Shown in pieces: positions 15,610 through 24,809 of a stretch of DNA of 64,000 nt (the stretch's first letter is position 1; the number at the start of each line of letters is the position of its first letter). The DNA is taken from the NCBI RefSeq assembly GCF_007829815.1, contig NZ_VIWT01000003.1:310001-374000 (forward strand), in the 5' to 3' direction. Source of the stretch: Kitasatospora viridis. Lineage in GTDB: Bacteria > Actinomycetota > Actinomycetes > Streptomycetales > Streptomycetaceae. The notes below the pieces were generated by a model. That model searched no databases and was not told where the DNA came from. It saw nothing but the letters and a program-made list of their open reading frames with translations. The position numbers and the translations under genes were made by a program.

Positions 15610-16854
15610 TCAGGTGTGCAGCTCGACCACCCTGGCCCAGTCCGGCGGCGTGTCCGGACGGTAGTCGGGGTCGTGCTCGCGCACCCGGCGGCCGAGCCGG
15701 GCGAAGAGGCCGATCACGGTGCGGCAGGCCGGCCGGGCGGACGGCCACGGGGTCTGACCGTCGGTGAGCACCACCACCACGTCCGGCCGGGGCCGGGCCC
15801 GCAGCGCCGCCGCGAACCCGGTGCGCAGATCCGTCCCGCCGCCGCCGACCAGCGCGATGCCCTCGGCGCGGCACAGCTGCCCGACCGACTGGGCCGCCGC
15901 GTCGCAGGAGAGCACCGAGACCAGGTCGCGCCGCCCGCCGACCGCGCGGACGATCGCCGCCACCTCGACCAGTGCGCCGCCGAGTTCGGCGTCGCTGACC
16001 GAACCGGAGGTGTCCACCACCACGGTCACCCGGGGCGGCACCCGGCGCAGGCTCGGCAGCACGATCCCGGGCAGCGACACCGAGCGCCGGGCGGGCCGGC
16101 CGTAGGTGTAGTCGTCGCCCGCACCGCCCGACGAGACCGCCGCCCGGACGGCCGCGCCCAGCAGTTCGCGCCACGGCTGCGGCGGCTGGAACGCCTCCTC
16201 GGCCCAGCGCCGCCAGCCCTGCGGCGTGTCCCCCGGCCGGGCCCGGATCGCCTCGGCGACCCGGAAGCGGACGGCGTCGCGCTGCCGCGCGCTGAGCCCG
16301 TCGGCGCCGTCCGGTCCGAGGTCCCACTCGCGCTCCAGGCCGTCCGCGCCGCTGCCGCAGTCCAGCCAGGCGATCCGCTGCAGCTCCGGCCCGAGCCGGA
16401 ACTGCCGCAGGTACTCCTCCATCAACAGGTCGCTGTCGAGCCGGAACTGGCTCGGCTGGAGCGCGTCCTCGGGCGTCGGCAGCCCGTCCCCGAAGATGTC
16501 GTCGTTGATCTCCAGGTCGGCGGCGATGTTCATCCGCAGCCGCTCGGCGGGCCCGGTCAGCCCGAGCTCGCGGGCCACCCGGTCGCTGCGCCCGTGGTGG
16601 TCGCGCAGCAGGTGGGAGACCTCGTGCACCCAGACCCCGGCCAGTTCCTCGACCGGCGTCCGGGCGACGAAGGCCGGGGAGACGTAGCAGCGCCAGTGCC
16701 GGTCCACCGCCATCGTCGGCACCCGCTCGGACGCCACCGGGTGCAGGGCGAAGAGCGCCGTCGCCAGGTAGGGCCGGGCCCGTGCGGCGAACAGGCGGGC
16801 GGCGAACAGCTTCTCCCGGTCGAGCTCCTGACGGTCCGTCATGTCTGTACTCAT
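15610..16854 (-). CDS. VWA domain protein with metallopeptidase-like N terminus (DUF2201 type)
   Basis: 414 residues. The N-terminal half has VWVHEVSHLLRDH near residue 77, an HExxH zinc-binding signature, and a C-terminal von Willebrand A domain with the metal-ion site DTSGSVSD near 281 and a downstream VVLTDGQTPWP. Known: proteins of this build pair with MoxR-type AAA ATPases; the ATPase is thought to remodel targets recruited by the VWA protein. The ATG (16852-16854) overlaps the ATPase stop codon as ATGA, implying translational coupling and roughly equal amounts. Whether the HExxH site is catalytic is unknown. Confidence 0.9.
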   Translation of the reverse strand: MSTDMTDRQELDREKLFAARLFAARARPYLATALFALHPVASERVPTMAVDRHWRCYVSPAFVARTPVEELAGVWVHEVSHLLRDHHGRSDRVARELGLTGPAERLRMNIAADLEINDDIFGDGLPTPEDALQPSQFRLDSDLLMEEYLRQFRLGPELQRIAWLDCGSGADGLEREWDLGPDGADGLSARQRDAVRFRVAEAIRARPGDTPQGWRRWAEEAFQPPQPWRELLGAAVRAAVSSGGAGDDYTYGRPARRSVSLPGIVLPSLRRVPPRVTVVVDTSGSVSDAELGGALVEVAAIVRAVGGRRDLVSVLSCDAAAQSVGQLCRAEGIALVGGGGTDLRTGFAAALRARPRPDVVVVLTDGQTPWPSARPACRTVIGLFARLGRRVREHDPDYRPDTPPDWARVVELHT

Positions 16855-18065
16855 CGGCTGCCCACCGCGACCCGAGCGGCCGCGCGGTCGGCGCGCTCGG
16901 ACAGGCCCACCGCCGCGGCGAACCGGTCGATCGCGGCGGGCACGTCCCAGTCCTCGCGGCGCAGCGCGGCGAGCGAGCTGGCCGGCACCACCACCAGGTC
17001 GGGCGCCCCGGTCTCCAGGGCCCGCACCAGCAGCGCCCAGGCGGCGTCCCAACGCGCCTTCTCCGGGCGGTTGCGGACAGCGGCCACCACCCCGTCCAGC
17101 GCGGCCTGCCGCAGGTCGCCGCGCTCGGGCAGCCGCGCGCCGGCCGGATCGGCCAGCAGCAGTTCCGGGTCCGGCAGGTCCATCCGGTCCAGGAAGGCGA
17201 GCAGTTCGAGGCCAGGCCCGTCGCCGACCGTGCCCCGGACCAGCAGCGAGAGCACGTCCCGCGAGGAGCCGGCCGTCCCGGCGAAGGCGATCAGCCGCAG
17301 CGCCATCTCCCAGCTGCGCGGCGAGGGCCAGGCACCGCCGCGCCGGGTCTCGCTCTTGGGGATCTGGTGGACCAGCGCCGGGCGCCCGGCGAGCAGCCCG
17401 CAGACGGCCCGGCGGGCGTGGTCGACGGAGTCGGCGAGCCGGCCGGGATCCAGGCTGGGCAGGGTGGCCCGGGGCCAGGTGCCGCCGAGGCCGCGGACCA
17501 CCACCTCGGGGTCGTGCACCCACTGCAGGTGGACGAAGCGGTTGGCCAGCGGCGGGCTGAGCTCCCAGCCGTCGGCGGCCGAGGCGCGCGGGTTGGCGGC
17601 GGCCACGATCCTTACCCCGGGCGGGAGTTGCAATGCGCCGACGCGCCGCTCCAGGACCAGCCGGAGCAGTGCGGCCTGCACGGCGGGCGGGGCGGTGGAG
17701 AGCTCGTCGAGGAAGAGCAGCCCGCGCCCCTCGCGGACCAGCCGGACCGCCCAGTCCGGCGGGGCCATCGGCACGCCCTGGTTGGCCGGGTCGTCGCCGA
17801 CGATCGGCAGCCCGGAGAAGTCGGACGGCTCGTGCACGCTCGCGATCACCGTGGTCAGCGGCAGGTCGAGGGTCTCGGCGAGCTGGGTGAGCGCGGCGGT
17901 CTTGCCGATGCCCGGCTCGCCCCAGAGCAGCACGGGCAGGTCGGCGGCGACGGCCAGGGTGAGGGCTTCGAGCTGGTCGTCGGCGCGCGGTTCGGTGCGG
18001 GTTTCGCCCAGCAGGGCGAGCAGTGCGGCGGCGGTGTCGAGGGTGCTTGCGGAGTACGAGGACAT
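16851..18065 (-). CDS. MoxR-type AAA+ ATPase
   Basis: 404 residues from ATG 18065. Walker A WGEPGIGKT near residue 49, Walker B LLFLDELST near 117, sensor-1 ANPRASA and the arginine-rich lid region downstream fit the MoxR branch of AAA+ proteins. Known: MoxR ATPases act with VWA-domain partners in chaperone-like activation or metal insertion. It is the middle gene of a three-gene set: an unknown protein upstream (55 bases away) and the VWA/HExxH protein downstream (4-base overlap). Cytoplasmic, no membrane segment. Confidence 0.93.
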   Translation of the reverse strand: MSSYSASTLDTAAALLALLGETRTEPRADDQLEALTLAVAADLPVLLWGEPGIGKTAALTQLAETLDLPLTTVIASVHEPSDFSGLPIVGDDPANQGVPMAPPDWAVRLVREGRGLLFLDELSTAPPAVQAALLRLVLERRVGALQLPPGVRIVAAANPRASAADGWELSPPLANRFVHLQWVHDPEVVVRGLGGTWPRATLPSLDPGRLADSVDHARRAVCGLLAGRPALVHQIPKSETRRGGAWPSPRSWEMALRLIAFAGTAGSSRDVLSLLVRGTVGDGPGLELLAFLDRMDLPDPELLLADPAGARLPERGDLRQAALDGVVAAVRNRPEKARWDAAWALLVRALETGAPDLVVVPASSLAALRREDWDVPAAIDRFAAAVGLSERADRAAARVAVGSR

Positions 18066-18120
18066 GACGGATCACCTTGGGGCAGTAGGGAGTTGACGAA
18101 GGGGGTGGCCGGCCGTGCGA

Positions 18121-19374
18121 TCAGCGCGGCGCGCGGCGGCCGCGCCGCCGGTCGGGGCGTCGGAGGAGTTCGCGGGAGCGCCCGGGCTCGGCCAGCCCGG
18201 CCCGGAACATCCCGTAGGCGATCCGGCGTTCGGCGGCCGAGGCCAGTTCCTCGCGCAGCGGCCCGTCCCGCAGCACGGCGGCCGGGCCGAGCAGCGCCTC
18301 GACCACGGCCAGCGCGCCGGCGGTGTCGCCGTGCCGCAGCCGTTCGGCGACGCCCTCAAGACAGTCGGGCGCGCGGTGCGCCTGTTCGATCAGCCGCAGG
18401 CAGGGCAGTGGCGTGCCGGTGAGCGCCGCGAGCAGTTCCTCGCGGCGGATCTCCACCGGGTCGTGGTCCAGCGGCACCAGTCTCCCGTCGACCAGGCCGA
18501 TGCGGTGGGTGGCACCCCGGCAGTCGACGAGTTGCGGCTCGTCGGCGCCACGGGTGGCTCGGGGAGCGGAAGTTGGCCGGAAGCCGGGCGCCAGGGCGGC
18601 GGCGACCAGCGGGTGCAGCAGGTCGGGGGTGACCAGGCCGGCGTCGAGCAGGTCGCGGTCGGGCGGGGTCCGCACGGCGGCGTCGGGCAGCACCGGCAGG
18701 CCCTTGACCGTTCTGCGCTCGGCGATCTGACGACCCATCAGCACGAGGTGCCGCCGGGCGCCGGTCCGGATGGCCACCGGACCGTCCGGCAGACCGTCGG
18801 CGCGCAGCAGGATCGCCGCCTCCGCCGCCCAGCGCGGCTCGCCCCCGGCGCGGGTCGCCAACTCGCCCGCCCGGCGGGCGTCCCAGAGGTGCCGGTGCAG
18901 GTCGAGCCGGTGGCGGCGGCTGGGTCTCGGGTGCGGGTGCCCGCCGGCCTCCCGCAGTCCGGGGTCCCAGAGCGCCAGGCTCACCCGCTGCCCGGCGTCC
19001 GCCCAGGCAGGCGGCGTGCGCACCACCAGCTGCACCGGCGCGCGTGAACTCCCGTACCGGGCAAGGCCGATGGTGAGCCCCGGGCGGATCAGCCCGTCGG
19101 GTGCGACCCGTGGCAGGTGCCAGCGGAGCAGGTCGGGCGCCAGGTGCCGCAGGTCGTCCCGGAGTGCGCCGACGAGCTCACCGCCGTAGCGGTGGGCGGC
19201 CCCGCGCAGGTCGAGGTCGACCTCGACGTTGGCGGCGGCGCAGGCCCCGGCCCAGTCCCCGGATTCCCGGCGGGCGGTGGCGGTTCGGATCATGGAGGGC
19301 GGGACGGCGAACTCGCGCACGCGCCGCCAGCGAAGCAGATGGGTGGTGTCCCCGATCGCGCTGTGAGGTGCCAT
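18121..19374 (-). CDS. Unknown protein of the MoxR-VWA operon
   Basis: 417 residues. The ATG at 19374 is preferred to a GTG six bases upstream because AAGGTG is then correctly spaced. The protein is rich in Arg and Leu, has an alternating hydrophobic pattern and no signal peptide or membrane helix. I see no catalytic motif. It leads a three-gene operon with the MoxR ATPase and the VWA protein, so it is probably the third subunit or the client of that pair. Comparable trios with a large leucine- and arginine-rich first gene occur in actinomycetes as far as I recall, but I cannot name a family. Confidence 0.75.
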   Translation of the reverse strand: MAPHSAIGDTTHLLRWRRVREFAVPPSMIRTATARRESGDWAGACAAANVEVDLDLRGAAHRYGGELVGALRDDLRHLAPDLLRWHLPRVAPDGLIRPGLTIGLARYGSSRAPVQLVVRTPPAWADAGQRVSLALWDPGLREAGGHPHPRPSRRHRLDLHRHLWDARRAGELATRAGGEPRWAAEAAILLRADGLPDGPVAIRTGARRHLVLMGRQIAERRTVKGLPVLPDAAVRTPPDRDLLDAGLVTPDLLHPLVAAALAPGFRPTSAPRATRGADEPQLVDCRGATHRIGLVDGRLVPLDHDPVEIRREELLAALTGTPLPCLRLIEQAHRAPDCLEGVAERLRHGDTAGALAVVEALLGPAAVLRDGPLREELASAAERRIAYGMFRAGLAEPGRSRELLRRPDRRRGRRAPR

Positions 19375-19506
19375 CAGCACTCACCTTGCGCAGCGATCGA
19401 AGCCCCCAATCCGAGAAGAGATCGAGTAGTCATCACGACGGAGCATAGCGACCGCCCCGGCGCCGCGCCACCACCTTCGACGGCCGGGCGCGGACCCCGC
19501 CGGGCG

Positions 19507-20442
19507 TCAGACGTGCTCGTCGACCCGGGCCGGCTCGACCGGCGCGGGCGCGCCCGTCCCCCGCTCGACCAGGCCGAGCGCGACGCCGGCGATGATCACC
19601 ACCCCGCCGATCACCTGGGGCAGGCGCACCGTCTCGCCGTCGATCACCACCGCGCCCAGCACGCCGAACACCGGGACCAGATTGAGGATGTTCACCGCGA
19701 CGCTCGAAGTCATCCGGCGCAGGCCGTAGTTGTAGAAGAGGAAGCCGCCGACCGAGCAGGCGACGGCCAGGTAGGCGAGCAGCAGCGAGCTGACGGTGTC
19801 CGGCGCGTGCCAGTTCGGCGCCTCCAGCAGCGAGGCGAGCAGGAAGCCGGCCGCGCCCGCCAGGGTCTGGTAGTAGGTCAGGGTCACGGCGTCCTGCCCG
19901 CTGCCCGCCTTCTTGCCGAGCGCGTTGTACCCGGCCCACACCAGGCCGCCGAGCAGCAGCAGCACGTCGCCGATCCAGCGCTGACTGCTGCCGACCTGGG
20001 CGCCGTTGCGCACCACCAGCGCCGCCCCCACGGTGGCGAGCAGCACGCCGGTCACCCGCAGCAGGGGCATCCGCACCCGCAGCGAGACCCATTCGACGAG
20101 CATCGTCATCAGCGGGTAGGTGGCCACGATGAGCGAGGCGTCCGAGGCGGTGGACAGCTTGACGCCGATGTTCTCCAGCACGAAGTAGACGGTGATGCCG
20201 AGCAGTCCGCTCAGGTAGATCAGCCGCCGCTGGCGGGCGTCGGGCCGGGCCGCGCGGCCGCGGCGCAGCCGCACCATGACGCCGAGCAGCACGGCGGCGA
20301 GGGTGAAGCGGATGGCGCCGATGGTCAGCGGCCCGACGTCGGTCAGCACCCGCTTGGTGACGGCGTACGAGCTGCTCCAGAACAGCGCGGCCGCCACCAC
20401 CGAGCAGACCGCCCAGGCCTTGGTCCTGCGCTCGTCCGTCAC
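19507..20442 (-). CDS. EamA/DMT-family exporter
   Basis: 311 residues from GTG 20442, with GGAGGA eight to ten bases upstream. About ten hydrophobic helices arranged as two five-helix EamA repeats, for example ALFWSSSYAVTKRVL in the first repeat and GGLVWAGYNALGKKAG at the start of the second. Known: these transporters export amino acids, nucleosides or related metabolites using the proton gradient. It is divergent from an Lrp-type regulator with a CCGAA-CATAA-TTCGG palindrome between them. That is a standard arrangement for amino-acid exporters, and it suggests that the product or precursor of the neighbouring nine-gene operon is exported. Confidence 0.9.
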   Translation of the reverse strand: MTDERRTKAWAVCSVVAAALFWSSSYAVTKRVLTDVGPLTIGAIRFTLAAVLLGVMVRLRRGRAARPDARQRRLIYLSGLLGITVYFVLENIGVKLSTASDASLIVATYPLMTMLVEWVSLRVRMPLLRVTGVLLATVGAALVVRNGAQVGSSQRWIGDVLLLLGGLVWAGYNALGKKAGSGQDAVTLTYYQTLAGAAGFLLASLLEAPNWHAPDTVSSLLLAYLAVACSVGGFLFYNYGLRRMTSSVAVNILNLVPVFGVLGAVVIDGETVRLPQVIGGVVIIAGVALGLVERGTGAPAPVEPARVDEHV

Positions 20443-20566
20443 CTGGGGCCTCCTCCGGGGGTTTCCTCCGCCTGCAGCACCGTTCGGCCGACCTGACGGG
20501 ACGGCGAATTTTGCACGCCGTTTCTGACGCGACGTTAGCAGTAGTTCCGCCCCGAACCGGTAGGCT

Positions 20567-20581
20567 CCGAACATAATTCGG
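20567..20581. promoter_or_regulatory. Palindrome between exporter and Lrp gene
   Basis: CCGAACATAATTCGG is a 15-base palindrome with 5-base arms and an AT-rich centre, which fits an Lrp/AsnC half-site pair. It lies 23 bases before the Lrp start and about 125 bases before the exporter start, so it could serve autoregulation and exporter control. Confidence 0.55.
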
Positions 20582-20603
20582 CTGGTCGAGGGGTTTGGCG
20601 GGC

Positions 20604-21056
20604 ATGGACGAACTTGATTCGACGCTGGTGCGGCTTCTCCAGCGCGATGGTCGGCGCAGCAACCGGGACCTGGCGCAGGAGTTGGGGATCGCCCCGTCCA
20701 CCTGCCTGGAGCGGGTGCGCTCGCTGCGCGAGCGCGGTGTGCTGCTCGGGTTCCACGCGGAGGTGGACCTCCCCTCCCTGGGGCGCGGGCTCCAGGCGAT
20801 GATCGCGGTGCGGGTGCGGCCGCCGACGCGTGCGGTGATCGAGCGGTTCCAGCGCTTCGTGCTGGCGATGCCGGAGGTGCTCTCGGTCTTCGCGCTGACC
20901 GGCACCGACGACTTCCTGCTGCACGTCGCGGTGCGCGACATGGACCACCTGCACGCCGTCGTGCTGGACAAGCTGACCGAGCGTCAGGAACTGGCCGACG
21001 TGCGCACCTCGGTGGTCTACCGGCACCTCAGGAACACCGTCATCGAACCGCTGTGA
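20604..21056 (+). CDS. Lrp/AsnC-family regulator
   Basis: 150 residues from ATG 20604 (GAGGGG upstream). N-terminal helix-turn-helix DRDL-type pattern (LDSTLVRLLQRDGRRSNRDL, with recognition segment GIAPSTCLERV) and a C-terminal RAM ligand domain (LQAMIAVRV, VLSVFALTGTDDFLLHV). Known: senses amino acids and controls transport and metabolism. It is divergent from the EamA exporter. Its 3' end overlaps the convergent HisC-like gene by 17 bases, so strong transcription from one side could interfere with the other. Confidence 0.93.
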   Translation: MDELDSTLVRLLQRDGRRSNRDLAQELGIAPSTCLERVRSLRERGVLLGFHAEVDLPSLGRGLQAMIAVRVRPPTRAVIERFQRFVLAMPEVLSVFALTGTDDFLLHVAVRDMDHLHAVVLDKLTERQELADVRTSVVYRHLRNTVIEPL

Positions 21057-22116
21057 GCCCCTCCAGCACGCCGACCAGCAGGTCGTTGGAGTCGGGGGTG
21101 CCGACGGTGATCCGCAGGCCGGCGCCGGGGAAGTCGCGGACCAGCAGGCCGCGCTGCTCCAGTCCGGCGGCGACCGCGCTGGAGCGCGCCCCGAGCGGCA
21201 GCCAGAGGAAGTTCGTCGCGCTCGCCGGCACGGGCCAGCCCTGGGCGCGCAGCGCCGTGGCCAGCCGCTCGCGCTCGGCGGTGATCCGGTCCACCCGTTC
21301 GAACAGCTCGTCCTCGGCGAGCAGCGCGGCCAGCGCCGCCTCCTCCGCGACCCGGCCGACCCCGCACGGCACGGCGCACTTGCGCAGCGCCTGCGCGACC
21401 CGGGGGTGGGCGACGCCGTAGCCGACCCGCAGCCCGGCCAGCCCGTAGGCCTTGGAGAAGGTGCGCAGCACCATCACGTTGGGCCGGTCGCGGTACAGGT
21501 CGACGCCGTCCGGGGCGCCCGGGGTCCGGTGGAACTCGACGTAGGCCTCGTCCAGCACGACGAGCACCCGCTCGGGCACCCGGTCCAGGAAGCGCTTGAG
21601 CGCGGCGGCCCCGACGGCGGTGCCGGTGGGGTTGTTGGGCTCGCACACCAGCACCGCCGTGGTGCGGGGCGTGATGGCCGCGGCCATCGCGTCCAGGTCG
21701 TGGGCCTCCCCGCGCAGCGGGACCTCGACCGGGACGGCGCCGGCCATCTTCACCACGATCGGGAACGCCTCGAACGACGGCCAGGCGTAGACCACCTCGT
21801 CCCCCGGCGAGAGCATCGCCTGGCCGATCTGCTGGTAGATGCCCACCGAGCCGGGGCCGGTGACGACGTGGTCGAGCGGCACGTCCAGGCGGCGGGCGAG
21901 CGCGTCGACCAGCCGGTCCGGGAGGATCCCCGGGTAGCGGTTGGTCTGCGCGGCGGCCTCGGCGATCGCCGACAGGGCCGAGGGCAGCGGCGGGTAGGGG
22001 TTCTCGTTGAGGAACAGCCGGTGGAACTCGCCCACCGCCGGCGGCTGGGGCGGCTTGGGGACGTAGGCGGGTATGTCGTCGAGCGCGGCGCGGGGCGCGG
22101 GGGCCGCAGCGGTCAC
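21040..22116 (-). CDS. HisC-like class I/II aminotransferase
   Basis: 358 residues from GTG 22116 with AGGAG upstream. Histidinol-phosphate aminotransferase family: LNENPYP near the N terminus, CEPNNPTGT, LDEAYVEF, and the PLP lysine in TFSKAYGLAGLRVGYG. Known: this subfamily also covers aromatic and cyclohexadienyl amino-acid aminotransferases. It is the last gene of the nine-gene operon; with a BacA-like prephenate decarboxylase in the same operon, transamination of a dihydro-hydroxyphenylpyruvate-type keto acid is the natural guess. A true histidine-pathway role is unlikely, since no other his genes are near. Confidence 0.9.
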   Translation of the reverse strand: MTAAAPAPRAALDDIPAYVPKPPQPPAVGEFHRLFLNENPYPPLPSALSAIAEAAAQTNRYPGILPDRLVDALARRLDVPLDHVVTGPGSVGIYQQIGQAMLSPGDEVVYAWPSFEAFPIVVKMAGAVPVEVPLRGEAHDLDAMAAAITPRTTAVLVCEPNNPTGTAVGAAALKRFLDRVPERVLVVLDEAYVEFHRTPGAPDGVDLYRDRPNVMVLRTFSKAYGLAGLRVGYGVAHPRVAQALRKCAVPCGVGRVAEEAALAALLAEDELFERVDRITAERERLATALRAQGWPVPASATNFLWLPLGARSSAVAAGLEQRGLLVRDFPGAGLRITVGTPDSNDLLVGVLEGLTAVR

Positions 22117-22186
22117 GGGTGCGATCTCCTGTCGTGGTCTGGGTCCTGCCCGGTCCTGCCCGGTCCGGCTTGGTCTGCCGGGTCCG

Positions 22187-23173
22187 TCAGTCGAGCTCGA
22201 AGCTGCGGCCGAGCCCCCGCTCCTTCGCCGCCCGGGCGATGGCGAAGCCCGACATGATGTCCTGCACGCCCAGGCCGAGCGACTTGAAGACGGTGACCGC
22301 CTCCCGGTCCGGCCGGCCCGGGTGCTTGCCGAGCAGCACCTCGCCGAGCTCCGCCAGCACGTGGTCCGGGCCGATCAGGCCCTGCGCGAGCGGGGCCCGC
22401 AGGTCGCCCGACTCGGCGGCGGCCGACTCCCGGCTGTCCACGAACCAGGCGGCCTTCGCCACCGCCTCGGCGCTGAGCTCGCGGTGGTCGATGAAGGAGG
22501 CGCCGACGGCGTTGAGGTGCACCCCGGGTGCGAGGTCCTCGGCCCGCACCAGCGGCTCCCGGGAGGCCGTCGTGGTGCACACCAGGTCGGCGCCGGCCAG
22601 GGCCAGGGCCGGGGTGTCCACCACCTCGACCCCGATGCCGAGCTCGGCCCGCGCCCACTCCCGGTAGGCCTCGGCGTTCGCCCTCGTGCGGCTCCACACC
22701 CGCACCCTGCGCAGGGTCCTGACGGTGTGCATGGCCTCCAGGTGGCTGCGCGCCTGGACGCCCGAGCCGAGCACCGCCAGGTCCCCGGCGTCCGGGCGGG
22801 CCAGCGCCTCGGTGGCGGCGGCCGAGACCGCGGCGGTGCGGATCGCGGTGACGGCGCCGGCGTCCATCAGGGCGAGCGGGGCGCCGGTCTCCGGGTCGAA
22901 GACCAGCACCACGCCGATGTGCAGGTCCAGTCCCCGGGCGGGGTTCTCGGGCTTGAGGACCATCGCCTTCAGCCCGTACCCGCCCAGGTCCTCGCCGCCG
23001 ACGAAGCCCGGCATGGTGCCGAGCAGGCCGGTGTCCTGCGCCGGCCGCAGGATGGTGCGCAGCGGCAGCTCGGCCTGGCCGCCGCTGTACCGGCGCATCG
23101 CCTCGGCCATGGTGCGCACGGCCAGTTCCATCGGGTAGACCTCGCGCACGGTCGCGCGGTCGATCAGGAGCAT
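22187..23173 (-). CDS. Ornithine cyclodeaminase / mu-crystallin family reductase
   Basis: 328 residues from ATG 23173. Family signatures: GLLGTMPGF near the start, LALMDAGAVTAIRTAA, the Rossmann motif AVLGSGVQARSHLEAM and a conserved HLNAVGASF. Known: members deaminate ornithine to proline, reduce cyclic imines (ketimine reductases), make alanine from pyruvate or form imino acids for siderophores. It lies 22 bases after the BacA-like gene. Inferred: an NAD(P)-dependent reduction or cyclodeamination of an intermediate in this cluster, possibly imine reduction giving a cyclic or N-substituted amino acid. Confidence 0.9.
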   Translation of the reverse strand: MLLIDRATVREVYPMELAVRTMAEAMRRYSGGQAELPLRTILRPAQDTGLLGTMPGFVGGEDLGGYGLKAMVLKPENPARGLDLHIGVVLVFDPETGAPLALMDAGAVTAIRTAAVSAAATEALARPDAGDLAVLGSGVQARSHLEAMHTVRTLRRVRVWSRTRANAEAYREWARAELGIGVEVVDTPALALAGADLVCTTTASREPLVRAEDLAPGVHLNAVGASFIDHRELSAEAVAKAAWFVDSRESAAAESGDLRAPLAQGLIGPDHVLAELGEVLLGKHPGRPDREAVTVFKSLGLGVQDIMSGFAIARAAKERGLGRSFELD

Positions 23174-23195
23174 CGCGGGCTGGTCCCTGTCTCTG

Positions 23196-23789
23196 TCAGG
23201 CCGACGTGTCGGCCAGGGCGAAGACCGACCAGAGCATGCGGATCGGCCGGGTGCGGGAGATGAACTCCAGGGCGTGCGCCTTGGCCGCCGGCTGGGTGGT
23301 GAGCGCCAGGTCGGTCTCGCCGCGGCGCGCCTGGTCGGCGGCGGCGCTGGTGGAGGTGGCGTAGAGGATCTCGGCCACCGAGTAGTCGGCGGGCAGCAGT
23401 TCGTCGACCAGCGCGACGGGCGCCGGGTGGGTGGCGATCCGGGCCCGGCGCGGGATCCGGTGCCCCGGGGAGGCCGCGATGCCGTAGTGCGGGGTGTCGA
23501 ACAGGAAGGCGCCGACGAACCGCAGGCTGGGGTCCATGTAGAAGCTGTGGATGCCCGCGTAGGCGTTGGCGATGACGACGTGGCTGACGGTCCGTTCGCG
23601 CAGCGCCTGGCCGGCCGTCTCGTAGGTGTTGTAGAGGTGGATGGTGGGCGGCCCGGCGGGGCCCCGGTCGGCCCACAGGTACAGCGCCGCCTGCTCGCTG
23701 CTGGTGCCGGCCGGTCCGAGCGTGCCGATCCGGTCGACCGCCGGTCCGTCGGAGAGTGCGGTGTCTATCCAGCCCGGTTCCTGAATCAT
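23196..23789 (-). CDS. BacA-like prephenate decarboxylase
   Basis: 197 residues from ATG 23789 with AGGGGGA upstream. The N terminus TLGPAGTSSEQAA matches the prephenate-processing fold (PheA has LGPxGTFSE). However, the protein stops where PheA's ACT domain would begin and lacks the TRF motif needed for dehydration. Segments such as GIHSFYMDPSL, THPAPVALV and IRMLWSVFA resemble the bacilysin enzyme BacA as I remember it. Known: BacA and its relatives decarboxylate prephenate without aromatising, giving dihydro-hydroxyphenylpyruvate for bacilysin, anabaenopeptin-type and salinosporamide side chains. Inferred: it takes prephenate from the chorismate mutase encoded at the head of the same operon. 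Confidence 0.78.
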   Translation of the reverse strand: MIQEPGWIDTALSDGPAVDRIGTLGPAGTSSEQAALYLWADRGPAGPPTIHLYNTYETAGQALRERTVSHVVIANAYAGIHSFYMDPSLRFVGAFLFDTPHYGIAASPGHRIPRRARIATHPAPVALVDELLPADYSVAEILYATSTSAAADQARRGETDLALTTQPAAKAHALEFISRTRPIRMLWSVFALADTSA

Positions 23790-23813
23790 GCGGTCCCCCT
23801 GCGACTGTGGTGA

Positions 23814-24809
23814 TCAGGCTTCGGCGGAGCCGACGGCCTGGAGCCAGTGGTGGTAGCGCGAGTGCCGACCGCGCACCACGTCGTGGTAGGCGGTCATCAA
23901 GGCGGTGGTCAGCGGTCCGGGGCTGCCGCTCCCGATGGTCCGGCCGGCGATCCCGATCACCGGGACGATCTCGCTGCCGGTCCCGGTGAGGAAGACCTCG
24001 TCGGCCTGGAGCAGGTCCTCGCGGCCGAGGTCGCGCTGGTCGGTGCGGGTGTCCAGCAGGTCGGCGGCCAGGGTGATCACGGTGTCCCTGGTGATCCCCT
24101 CCAGCAGGTCCGCCGTGACCGGCGGTGTGACGAGCCGTCCGCCGATGACGGCGAAGACATTGGAGGTGCTGGCCTCGGCGACCTGGCCGCGGCTGTTCAG
24201 CAGGATCGCGTCCTGGTGGCCGCCGGCCCGCGCCTCGTCCACGGCCAGCGCGTTGTTGACGTAGCCGCCGGTCACCTTCGCCCGGACCGGCAGGGTGTCG
24301 GACTGCGGCCGGCGCCAGGAGCTGATCGCGCAGCTGATGCCGCCGCGGTCGGTGTAGGAGCCCATCCGGAAGGCGTTGATCGACAGCGCGTCCGAGACGC
24401 CCTGCAGCTGCACCCCGGGCGGCGTGCCGGGCAGCAGCGCCCGCTTGTACGCCAGCGGCCGGATGTACACGTCCCCGGTGGAGCCGGTGCGGCGCAGCAG
24501 TTCGGCCGTCAGCCCGGTCAGCTGCGCGGCGTCGTGCCCGACCTCGATGCGCAGCGTCCGGGCGCTGCGCAGCAGCCGCAGGTAGTGGTCGTGGCCGCGG
24601 AAGACGGCCAGCCCGCCGTCGTGCTGGGCGTAGGCGCGGATGCCCTCGAAGACGCCGGTGCCGTACTGCAGCGCCTGCGTGGTGACCGGCACCTGGGCCC
24701 GCTCCAGCGGCACGAACTCGCCGTCGTGGTAAGCGATCGCGGCGATGGCGGGGGTTGCCGAGGGGGTCGTCCCAGGAGTCGCGGCGGGGGCCGGTGCGGC
24801 GCTGGTCAC
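23814..24809 (-). CDS. Branched-chain-type (class IV) aminotransferase
   Basis: 331 residues from GTG 24809, which overlaps the ligase stop codon as GTGA. Class IV fold motifs: QALQYGTGVFEGIRAY, YIRPLAYK, the PLP lysine in RAKVTGGYVNNALA, and TGTGSEIVPV near the C terminus. Known: IlvE-type enzymes transfer amino groups to branched or hydrophobic keto acids. A housekeeping ilvE is normally elsewhere, so this copy is probably dedicated to the cluster. With HisC-like it gives the operon two aminotransferases. Confidence 0.9.
   Translation of the reverse strand: MTSAAPAPAATPGTTPSATPAIAAIAYHDGEFVPLERAQVPVTTQALQYGTGVFEGIRAYAQHDGGLAVFRGHDHYLRLLRSARTLRIEVGHDAAQLTGLTAELLRRTGSTGDVYIRPLAYKRALLPGTPPGVQLQGVSDALSINAFRMGSYTDRGGISCAISSWRRPQSDTLPVRAKVTGGYVNNALAVDEARAGGHQDAILLNSRGQVAEASTSNVFAVIGGRLVTPPVTADLLEGITRDTVITLAADLLDTRTDQRDLGREDLLQADEVFLTGTGSEIVPVIGIAGRTIGSGSPGPLTTALMTAYHDVVRGRHSRYHHWLQAVGSAEA

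Noticed and set aside
23196..23789. Prephenate dehydratase (PheA)
   Set aside because: The N-terminal motif fits, but the protein is only 197 residues, has no ACT domain and lacks the TRF catalytic motif. BacA-type decarboxylase explains it better.
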